NCBI GenBank assembly: GCA_963693305.1
Contig: OY855911.1
Span: 28,730,439-28,794,438, forward strand
Direction of reading: 5' to 3'
Length of the DNA stretch: 64,000 nucleotides
DNA from: Meandrina meandrites
Taxonomy: Eukaryota > Cnidaria > Anthozoa > Scleractinia > Meandrinidae
The translations under genes and the position numbers were made by a program. The notes under the pieces were generated by a model that worked only from the letters and a program-made list of their open reading frames with translations, ran no database searches and had not been told where the DNA came from. Below are positions 49,411 through 59,419 of this stretch, one piece after another (position 1 is the first letter of the stretch; every line of letters begins with the position of its first letter).

Positions 49411-49607
49411 ATGGATTGCTCCAACAAATCAACGGAGAGTGACAAGAAGGCCGTGAGGAAGAGTGCGTATCAGAAAACAGATGGAAAAGATATTATGCAG
49501 AGAGTGACAAAAAGGCAGTGAGGAAGAGTGCGTATCAGAAAAGATATTATGCAGAGAACAGGGAACGAATCCTGGCCCAACAAAAACAATGGCGTACGGT
49601 GATTTGA
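49411..49607 (+). pseudogene. Short basic ORF remnant with internal tandem duplication
   Basis: A segment starting GAGAGTGACAAGAAGG (49435-49499) is repeated at 49500-49555. The first copy carries a 10-bp extra piece (ACAGATGGAA) that shifts the frame, so neither copy reads through both. The downstream frame is Lys/Arg/Tyr-rich (RKSAYQKRYYAENRER) and stops at 49605-49607. Probably part of the same virus-like relic as the two preceding ORFs. Confidence 0.4.
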
Positions 49608-50192
49608 AGCACTTTTTTCATTTTACACCAGGGTATTTTGATATGCCAGCATTTATCTGCTTAGTATAATATTTCCATAAGTGTAATGACGAATTTAAGG
49701 GTCCGACTTCAATAAGGAGCTAAATCAGGTACAATAATGTAATGATATACAAAACTGGCTCCTAATACACTTCCAGAACTGCATTTCAATAGGAAAGTGT
49801 TTCTTGAGTAATGACTGAAAAGAAATGCAAGAGCAATGTAGTAAACCTTATTTTATCCCACACTGCTGTTTTCTTTTCGTTGCATGTTGTCGGCGCTTCA
49901 AAGCGCAGTTAATACTTCACATTCAGTTCTGTTAACTCCTTCGCTCTCATCTTTTTCAGAGCTTAGATTACGCTTGTTCACCCTTTACTTCAATCTCGCG
50001 CCAAAATTCTCAGCTGAACAAAATGTCGGTATGTTTGATGCGAATTATCGGTGATTCGTGTTTGGAGTCGATCATGATCGTGATTGCCTGACTGAGACTT
50101 TTCTCATCTTTTCAATTGATTCTTGTCGTCTTCTTTTGATGCCAATGAAAATTTCGTAGTCTAACGAGAGATAAAGCAGCACAACAAGAACT

Positions 50193-50708
50193 AGGGGTGG
50201 CGAATGGTAAAATCCGAGCCTTGCCGAGACGCCGAGACCCTAGTTTAAAAATCCGAGCCCGAGACTTGAATTTGTTTGTAAAATCCGAGCCCGAGACCCT
50301 AGCGCTACAAAAATCGAGCCCGAGACGCACTTGATCAGAAAATACGAGAAACAGTTCAATTCTCAAACGATTGTCGTTGGGTACCCATGTACTATTATCA
50401 TGACATGATTTCCTCTATAAAGTGGAAATTACGTTTTCCTATATAATTATATTTTACATAACAATTGTAAATGCAGATTCCGGCAGGGGTAAATTTCTTA
50501 ATTTCTCGTTTCGGATAAGCTTGCGGATAAAAAATTGAAGTCCCATTGGCGAGATTTTGAGATCCAAATTTTCAAAATCCGAGACTCCGAGACCGTCACA
50601 TTTCTAGAAATCCGAGATTCCGAGACGCTATTTTTAAGCGCCGAGATTCCGAGACTCGGCGTAAATTTGCCGAGACTCAACATTTTTGAAAGGCCATTCG
50701 CCACCCCT
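50193..50708. mobile_element. 516-bp DNA element with 6-bp duplication and CCGAGA subterminal repeats
   Basis: Terminal inverted repeats AGGGGTGGCGAATGG and its complement; flanked by AGAACT on both sides (50187-50192 and 50709-50714). Both ends are filled with AATCCGAG and CCGAGAC words (about 50210-50345 and 50560-50690). Its plan (G-rich end, 6-bp duplication, 7-8-bp subterminal words) mirrors the element at 46749-48259. It has no transposase ORF. Confidence 0.85.
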
Positions 50709-50891
50709 AGAACTTCTGGTTGTATTCCTTCCATATGAATTTTCCTCAAAATTGATCACTCTTCAATTTCGATTCGTCCTTTAAAAAATGCTCATGTAAA
50801 CTAATTCTTGGCATTCGGCTGTCGTGATTAATGGCGACCAGATAATACGTATGCGGAACCAACAACATAGTAATGTGCAAATGACATATGT

Positions 50892-51160
50892 TTAAACAAA
50901 CTTGCAGCGTCCCCAGATAATGATGCCGCAAGTTACTGAGGAGGGAACGGGAACGACTTTGAAATTTAAGTCGAGAAGAGCTCTTCTAATAAAAAATAAA
51001 CACTTTTTCAGCAAGTTTAACTTCAAGTTGTCGGAAAGAATTTTTTTTAAATCTGATAGGTGTTCAGACCAAGTGAGTTTATGGTCTATAGTGACACCCC
51101 GTAGCCTTGTGTGGCACACCCAAGTAATCGTAGTGCAGCCAGATGTAGCCAGAGGGTATG
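50892..51160 (-). pseudogene. Non-LTR retrotransposon reverse-transcriptase fragment
   Basis: Minus-strand reading gives LRGVTIDHKLTWSEHL followed by a Lys/Leu-rich helix, RRALLDLNFK and a C-terminal GIIIWGRC, the arrangement seen after the catalytic palm in LINE reverse transcriptases (thumb region). The catalytic FADD-type motif and both ends of the element are absent, so this is a dead 5'-truncated scrap. Confidence 0.65.
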
Positions 51161-51243
51161 GAACAAAAGATCCTCGATGTAATAGCACCGCCTCTAATTT
51201 CGTAGAGTGTGGTGTTAAGGAGTTAATCCCGAACTATTTGTTA

Positions 51244-51317
51244 AGCTGGAATGGACGGTGATTTGTCGTCTTTCAAAAAATGCCCAAGAAGGAGCAGGCC
51301 AGTTCGCATATTTTACG
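51244..51317 (+). pseudogene. Decayed EPTP-repeat fragment A
   Basis: The nucleotides match the region of exon 10 in the collagen/EPTP gene around 57970-58040 (words TGGAATGG, GGAGCAGG, TTCGCATATTTT against the intact copy), with a TGA in the WNGR..FV segment. It is one of two pieces of a dead copy about 6 kb upstream of the intact gene. Confidence 0.55.
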
Positions 51318-51673
51318 TTATAACCCACCGATTAATTTCCGCGCGTGCTCATTGGACAAAACACATCACGTGGTACAAAATCGGACGACAGGTATCAGCC
51401 AATATACCCCGTCCGATTTGATATCCGTCGTCCGATTTTTTATAGCAGTGCAAAACAAACGTAAAAGTGACCTTTTCAGGTCTAATGTTTTAATAAAATC
51501 ACAGTGTTAAAAAAGCAATTCGAAACCTATCGACTTGCATTTATTTTAACTAAATTATGCCGTGATTATCGCGCGCGGTAGGTTTTTCCTTTTTCCCGCG
51601 ATGAAGCGTGTTGAAAAAATTAATCGGAAGGTTATAAAATAAATAAACCCCTTCCTGGCTTGCTGGTATATTG

Positions 51674-51704
<31 letters not shown>

Positions 51705-51747
51705 TCAAAATTTCACAGTTACCCTCGAAGCTTCGCTTCTCGGCCAA

Positions 51748-51965
51748 CTGTTCATTCTACTGTGTTCAAGTGGTCAGGAGAACAGTCTGTCAAACTGCAG
51801 ATTCTTCAGACATATGGAGCAAACGATGTGAAGTCTTTTAACGTCAATGGTCACACATTCATTGCCCTTGCCAACTGCTACTCTGGAAGTAACAGCATCG
51901 ACTCCTTCATTTAAAAGTCGGATGGCAGCACGTGTTTTCTGTTCCAGTCCATTCCTACTCGTGGT
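51748..51965 (+). pseudogene. Decayed EPTP-repeat fragment B
   Basis: Corresponds to about 58257-58475 of the intact gene: TVFKWSG, LQTYGA and NGHTF blocks are recognisable. A TAA at 51912-51914 replaces a Tyr codon in the DSFIYKW position. Fragment A lies 430 bp upstream, so roughly 230 bp of repeat sequence between them is missing or replaced. Confidence 0.75.
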
Positions 51966-53115
51966 AATCCTCGTACCGAGGGAATCACCTCAAACATGTC
52001 AACAAACCATATTCACAATAGCCACCGTCATATTTTTTGCATTATAACATGTATGCTAATATTGTATGTGTTCTACTAGCAAACACAGTGCTATTGTTTC
52101 GTTACAAAGTTTATTGCTTGCCACGTAATGATAGGCAACGAAAGGTTTTTACGAAAAGTTTCGAAATATTCATGTATCAAAACCGCTCTAGACGCTTTGA
52201 TATTAGAAAATAAAAACCTAGACAATTTTAACTTTCCAGTAACATACACTGATCAACATTTGAAATATTCTTTACTTCATACTCTAAATTCATAATTCTA
52301 AATTTGAATAACTTCATTGTTTACCAAGTGGTGTCGGGTATAATTTTGGTTCGGGGTTAATGAAAAACTGATAAAAAATCCCTTTTCAACATCGCATCTT
52401 AAATTTTTTTACAGTTTCTAGACGTGTAGATTCCCTTCACTGAAGAATTAAGACAAAACTCAGTTAAATCTATTGTCTACAGTCACCATTTCATATTTTG
52501 AATATTCACCAACACGAAATCAACATAGGTAGACGAATACATAACGTGAACTTTTTGTACCAGACGTCGAGATGTCATAGTTGAAAAAAATGGCTGAGGC
52601 AAACGAGCGGCCTCGTAGAATACAATAAACTGAGAACATCAAAGTACATTTTATTCTAAGATAATCGCTGCGCTTTCTAGGAGTCTATTTTTGTGTCTTC
52701 ATTTACTTCCTCTCTTAGTCATTGTTTGGACACTTCAGCCCCTTTAACAAGCTGAAAATATGAATTCTCATTCCTGACTGCTATACAATGCCGTAGGATT
52801 AAATTAATGAGAACTTAGTGGTACATCAAGAGATGCTCCCTATTTAATTGATCATTGCTATTTTCTCATCACCTGATTGCTTGACAATGTGTTGATATTG
52901 TAAGGAGAAGTTGGATGACGATCACCTTTTCAAAGATATTCCTTGATGACACCGTGTCATTAAGCTTTGTTTCTTACAAGTGATGTCAACACTATGAACA
53001 AAGGTATTCCAAGCCGAATTTTCGTGTTCTAGAGAAGGTAAACAAGCTAGGTTGAAAAACTGTTTTCGCTTTATGCTGACTAGTTTGTTATACAGTTCGC
53101 CTGAGAGGACCGAGA

Positions 53116-56100
53116 ATGAAAATGTTCCGCTTGATCTTTTTGTTGGCTTTTGTGTTTTTCTTGAGTTCCTTCGCTTCGCAGAATAAATCTGCAAACCAGG
53201 TAATAATAAACGTTAACCTAAGTGATTATTCGCCGGTTTTTCATCGCTTCCGAATTGTTACGATGAGTAGCGGTGTTTCCTCATTCGAAGTTTTGTCAAT
53301 ATTATTTTTGCTGAAAACCTAATAGTGCCTTGCCCTCGACTGTAAAACTTTATCTCGTTTATCCGTATATAGAGCACTGGAAGTACAATTAAACCAAATT
53401 GCTGTGTGCAACAAGCTGGATGCGGTAAAGACGGTTAGTCAAAGACTTCAAATAATTTCATTTTGCTGAGCGTATTTCAGTAATATCTATTTCTTATAAT
53501 TTTCTCGCCAGGAAAAGACGGAAAAGATGGACAAAGCGGTGAGTTTGAAATACCGTAAGTCTATTGTAGAAAAAACTTTCCATTTCCACCACTAAAGTAT
53601 CATTTTGTTTATCGATAATCGAACGACGATTTGTTTTCCACACAGGAAAGGATGGGCGCGACGGGATAAACGGTGATGTAGTTATTTTTATGTAGAACAG
53701 AAGCGTTAAATTCAATCTATTTGTTTGCTCGCCAAATTTATTCAATAATTCATGACTAAAAAACTATTTAAAAATATTTCACAGTCTGAAAAAGAAAAAA
53801 GCAAACAACAATCACTTCAGTGTGACTAAAACAGATATTTACAATTATGAATGACATAAATGAGCCGACTATTGACAAATCAAACTGGTGGTTAAAATAA
53901 AACTTCTGAAGAGCTGACTAATTACATCTATTAGCCAAAAGAAATTTACTGTCTACGTTTGGAAGTAATCTTGCATTCTCATCGATGAAAAAGTTTTCAG
54001 AACAAGTGCTGCTTAGAAAAAAATCCGAAACATGGCACGAAAAGAATGTCATGTACTTTTGTATAAATACATATATAAGCGGAATTGCTGTCAATCTTTT
54101 GCCATGTGACATTTTCTACTGATCGCCATTTTGATTTCCAACACAGGGCGTGACGGACGCGATGGGGCAATTGGAGCAAAGGTCGGTTATGTTTTAATCC
54201 ACTACAGTATGATTATTACATAAACACAAAATACGTAACAAAGACACCCTGTCAGATGTAGTTCTTTTATTACAGGCAGCAATTCTTTTCAGATACTTCA
54301 GAAACTCTATGACAGCAAATGAACACCAGCACCAGCACCAGCACGAGCACTTCGTTACCATAGCTACCACGTGATTGTTTTAATTCAGCTTTGTTGTTTT
54401 TCAGGGAGAGAAAGGTTCCACAGGGATACGAGGAAGGGATGGAATTGCTGGCATCAAGGTTGGTAAACGATTGGAAAAGCACGAAAAGAAATTTATCATC
54501 TTTTTTCACTCAATAAGATAATCAACTAAAAGAAGCACTATCACTGGAATTTGCATATTTTTGGTCAAAATGATGCTAAAATGATGCCTATGTACCCGAA
54601 ATGCGCTTAGAATACCACGAAAGGGACGTAGCAACAGGCGAACCGAGGCACTTGCTTCGGTAAACATGTTTCTGTAAGGGGATATACATTAAAGTAGAAA
54701 GAGGTATAGGAAAGAAGTGTTTCTTTTGTTTGAATTTGCCTCGGTAAAACTTTTTTGACTGCAGTTACGGCGCTACACGATGAAGATATCAAGTTATAAC
54801 TGTTGAAAGAATCATGTGCACAAATTGTAATTGTTTTCTTAGCAATTTTCCCAAGTCTAAAGCGGGCTGATTTAAAAAAGTCTGCCCACGTTTTGCAATT
54901 CAAGATCCAAAACTCGTGCGCGTACAACTTGTGATAACATCCCTTTCACTTCAGTGCACTAGTATATTAAGTTTTAACAATTCTAGACTATTTTTGTGAA
55001 GGTTTCCATTGATCAATCTTTCGAAGCCATGCTAGAAATAGTGCCTCTCTTAAGTGTTTTATATTCTTTTCTCATATTAAATAAAGCTAAAGCTGACAAG
55101 CATGTTTTCCTCTCAAACGCTTGAGATATTAATGAAAGCTATTTTTGTTCTACTGATACGACAGGCCATCACTTTTGAAGGTTCTGGTCACAGAGAAACG
55201 TAATTAGATCAGTGTTCCTGACCAAAGAATGTTAATTTATTTTTGTCTTTGTCTCTGTTTAGGGGGAGAAAGGAGAACCAGGGTTAAGAGGAAAGGATAG
55301 TAATTTTACTGCAAAAGTAAGTTTCACTGTCTTTTAGCTTACAAACTAAGAGGAAATGATGGTAATTTAAGTGCAAAAGTAAGTTCCATTGTTTCCTAGC
55401 GAAGAACCAGGACTAAGAGGAAAGTATGGTTATTTTTTGCAAAAGTAAGTTTCATTGTCTGTTAGCTTAAAACCAGGACTAAGAGGAAACGATAGTAATT
55501 TCAGTGCAAAAACAAAAGTAAGTTTCATTATCCTTTAGCTTAGAACCAGGACTAAAAGGAAATGATGGTAATTTTAGTACCATCAGATGGAATTTTTCCA
55601 CGCTGCTATTTTAGAGACAGTGTTGGTTTGCTTCAAAGAGGCTTCAATGAAGCTGGCACATGGTACTGACTGGGCGATCAGAAGTCAAATGTTGGGTGGT
55701 ATTTTCAGCCCAACCACGGTATTTCCTAACGCTTATGGTCAAATATGAAGCTTCTCTGCTGCCTGTTGAAGAGCAGCTATAAATGTGTTCTGTTTTTTAG
55801 TGCTGCATCCAAATCGTCCACTTCACGTTTGCAGGTTCCCGGCTAATATAACCATCGCAACAACCATTTCAGGTGCTCTGCGTCTGCAAGGCTCTCTCTC
55901 CACTGCCCTGTTTACTCTAGCAGGATCTAGCAGGATGTTGCGCGAAGCGCTAGACCATCCACACTGACACATTACCAATGTACCAACTAACCTTCACCAT
56001 CGTACAAGATTGTTTCGGGGTGGGAGCATATTAAATGTTGACGTCACTTGAAAGTTCAATGCGACTTCTCCCGTGCCCACAGTTGTGTTTTATAAAAACT

Positions 56101-58732
56101 TTCTTCCAAACACCTGTTCTTCCCACCTCATGCGCTGTACCAAGTGAGCATACCTTCTCTCGAATTCAAATCACTTCACCTCGTTAACAACTCCTTGGCG
56201 CAATTTTGGCTAAGGGGCTTGAAGTTTTGCGTGGCAAGTCCCTTCCTGTCAATCTGAATTGCGCCTACAGTGTTTCTATGCATCAAACTGCTCGTTTGCT
56301 CTCTCTACTTCTTCCTCTGCATTCTATTTCTTGCCAGTTAGAAGTAATCAAAGCATGTCAAATTTAAAACATGCATCTCGATGTCAACAGTACATTGGTA
56401 AAAGAAAGTTGATGACTGAGCCTAGAATTATTGTTGTTTGGGATGTTTAGAATACATAATTGAAGGGTGTTTATGCATTTGATTTTCACTGTTACGCGTA
56501 TTCTTCATTTTAATTTCAAGGCCGGCAAAATTAGTAAAATAAATGAATTTGACATAATTACTTCTCTTGATTGAGGGCGAGAAAGGATCTGCTGGAGAGA
56601 AAGGATCAAACGGAGAAAAGGGACAGAAAGGAATGCCGGGAACATGTGACGCGCAGGTAATTAAACAAAACCCCACTATGAATGTAATGTTCAGAGAGTA
56701 TTCTAAGAACCTGTCAAATTCCTGTGCAATACTAACCCGATCTGAAGAAGTTTAGGCTGATTAAAGCACTGTTATAAATTATATTTAATGTCTTCACGGT
56801 TGTGTAACAAGCTGTCTTGTATTCTCTATTGTTTCTAGGGATCCTCCTCATCATCCAGTAAACCAGCATGTTGTACAACTGGTAAGAATATAGGTTATCA
56901 TTGGTATTTTTAGTATTAAGTAAATTTTTAGATAGCTATGATCTTATTGATTTGTATGGTGAAAAAGGCTTATAGTTTTCTTGAATAGTCTTTGTTCAAA
57001 ACTGCCAACAAACCTCGACATCTAAATGCATGCGCTTATGTATTTCTCTACCTTCTGCAGTTTCATAAGCAATAAAATTTCATTTTATATTATTATGGTG
57101 GTCTGGTTAAAGATATTTTACTCCTCGTTATATTCCTTTAAGGCGAAGAAATCGCACAAAATGTATTTGTGACTTACAAATAACATGACAAAGAGTATGC
57201 TGTTTATCATCTTTTGATGGGGTTTTACAAAAAGCTTAAATCTCTGGTTAAGAGTGGAATCGAAATTGGAAGAAAAACCGGTGCACAAAGAAAAATTATT
57301 AATCTTTCTAGAATAAGTCATTGCTTTCTAATAATAATAATTAATAATAATTATAGTAATAATGCAATCAATATAATTAGTTGTGTTATAAAAAGCTATG
57401 TGGCAAGAAATAACGTTTTGGAAGAAATGAATACCAATTTAGTCAAGTGGAGGACTTCATAAAATCTAGCTAGATGAAATGAGGAAACGAAAAAAATTCT
57501 TATAGCGAGACTGTAGTTTTAATAGAACTGGGGAAAATCTAGCTAAATAAAAATGCTTTTAAGTACAAACATAACAAAAAGTAAGGAAATGGTAACTAAA
57601 TACATTCGATAAAACTAGCTTAACATGCCTTAAATATATTTTTGTTTTGACCTCAGGATGCTCCACTGGTTTTCACTTTTTTGAGAAAGTTCAAGACCTA
57701 CCAACCAGAGGAGTTGCAGCTGTTAAAGCTTTCTACATTAATGGGAGTCTGTTTCTCGTTTTTGCCAACCATCACGGAGACATTTATAAATACAAAACAA
57801 GCTCCATGATCTACAAGATGGATGAACAGACTGAAAAATTTGCTTTGTATCAGACCTTGCAAACTAGAGGTGCTTTTGGCCTTGAATACTTTTCAATCGG
57901 CGATAAACATTTCCTCGCTGTGGCAAATTTTTACGATGGAACGTACCAACTTGACTCTGCAGTTTATCAGTGGAATGGAAAGCGGTTTGTCGCCTTTCAG
58001 CGAATACCTACAAAGGGAGCAGGTCAATTCACATTTTTTAAGATAAACGGGGAACACTATCTAGCAGTTGCCAACTATTACGATGGAAGTACCCGGTCCA
58101 TAAAATCAGTCATCTACAAATGGAGCAGCGGCAAGTTTAACAAGTTTCAGGAGATAGCAACTGAAGGTGCCTTGCGATGTACGACATTTGTAATAAACAG
58201 TGACACTTTCATCGCTTTTGCAAACCGTTACAACTCCAAACAGAAGTATTCTGTTCATTCCACTGTCTTTAAGTGGTCAGGAGGACACTTTGTTAAACTA
58301 CAGTCTCTTCAGACGTATGGAGCACGCGATGTGAGTTCTGTTAACATCAATGGACACACGTTCCTTGCCTTCGCCAACTATTACTCTGGAAGCAAATACA
58401 ACACCGATTCCTTCATTTATAAGTGGGATGGCAACAAATTTGTCCTGTTCCAAGCCATTCCTACTCGTGGGGCCTTCGCTTGGCATTCCTTTGTGATCAG
58501 CGGTGAAACGTACTTGGGCCTGGCCAATTACTATGGTGACAGTCAGAAATACAACACTCCCTCAGCTGTGTACCAGGCGTCTGGAGCGCGGTTCACCCAG
58601 TATCAAGAGATTCCAACACAAGGAGCGCGTGACATGACGTCATTTCAGTGCAAAGGTCACACTTACCTGGCTGTGGCAAACCATTACAATCAGAAGTACA
58701 ACATCAACAGTGCCCTTTACAAGTGGGTATAG
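53116..58732 (+). CDS. Secreted collagen-stalk / EPTP-repeat protein, 510 residues, ten exons
   Basis: Exons: 53116-53199, 53373-53424, 53512-53538, 53646-53672, 54147-54181, 54405-54458, 55263-55316, 56576-56656, 56839-56881, 57657-58732. All are GT-AG with agreeing phases; 1533 nt including TAG. Domains: a signal peptide (about 1-21, LIFLLAFVFFLSSFA core), a Cys cluster (Cys38, 39, 45), a Gly-X-Y stalk (46-105 and 112-133, with two Gly positions lost at 106 and 109), a second Cys cluster (149, 150, 154), then seven EPTP/EAR repeats (about 159-510) with recurrent IPT(R/K)GA, FANYY and (V/I)YKW blocks. EPTP repeats, as in LGI and TSPEAR proteins, fold as a seven-bladed propeller that binds other extracellular proteins. 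The stalk should trimerise, giving a three-headed secreted molecule (inference). The exon 8 acceptor (ATTGAG) has a weak pyrimidine tract. A polyadenylation signal follows at 59025-59030. Confidence 0.92.
55330..55585 (+). repeat. Tandem decayed copies of collagen exon 7
   Basis: Four units of about 65-70 bp follow exon 7 (55263-55316). Each contains GAACCAGGACTAAGAGGAAA or a variant, then GGTAATTTTAGTGCAAAA and the donor-like GTAAGTTTCATTG. Units include exon plus the start of the intron, so the exon with its splice donor was duplicated in tandem and then decayed. Confidence 0.8.
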
Positions 58733-59419
58733 AGACGGAAACAGACGCTTCTGAAAACTGACCCCGGACCAAAGCGCATATGCATAGTACAAGGGTAGCT
58801 TTTGCTGTTGTAGACTAAGGATACAAATCAAAGACCATGCTTATCAGTAAATGTGGGAGATTTCAATTTTGCGATCGCCATGGAAAATATAAAAAAATTC
58901 TGTTATGATGATGATGTGTGAAGATCCCCTTAGCGTTTTCAAATCAAAATCTGATTAGTTGCTTGCTGGTTTGATATTTTGTTAGTTATAAATCAGTTGA
59001 TGATGTGTAATTGCTCAGAACAATAATAAAGCTGTGCTTGGAGTATAACCCTTTTGCCTACTGCTTTTTGTTGTTTCTGTTGGTTTAACGTTCTGGACGC
59101 TGAACATTCAGGATTATTTTTAAGTGACCCCCGCGTAAAGAACGTCCGTTGAACAACTAAGTTGGTTCTAATTCTTTGGGCAAACCCTTTCATCTGGTTG
59201 TTTTCAGTAGACGTTGAACGTGATTTGATCTTTTGTCATTATTTCATTGGAAGCTAGTATTGGAACCATGGCGTATCGTCACGAGCCGGATCCTTGCTCA
59301 TTAATGAATTCGTTAGCCATTTTTTTTTTTGATTGGGTGTTATATTGTAAAGGTCTAATTCTCCAAATTTTGAACATCGGTTCGTTTGATATTACCGTAA
59401 TGATTCGATTTAGCGCCCG
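58733..59419. other. 3' flank of the collagen/EPTP gene
   Basis: Contains the 3' UTR with AATAAA at 59025-59030, about 290 bp after the stop, then AT-rich DNA leading into the satellite array. No other gene is seen. Confidence 0.6.
59025..59030 (+). promoter_or_regulatory. Polyadenylation signal AATAAA of the collagen/EPTP gene
   Basis: Canonical AATAAA about 293 bp downstream of the TAG stop, followed by a T/G-rich stretch (GTGCTTGGAG, then TTTTTGTTGTTTCTG). Confidence 0.65.

Noticed and set aside
55800..56450. Possible coding or retroelement remnant in intron 7 of the collagen/EPTP gene
   Set aside because: Open frames are short and interrupted, and I could not recognise any family.
57214..57462. 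82-codon plus-strand ORF in the last intron of the collagen/EPTP gene
   Set aside because: AT-rich, Asn/Ile-rich with no domain, and inconsistent with the well-phased splice from 56881 to 57657.
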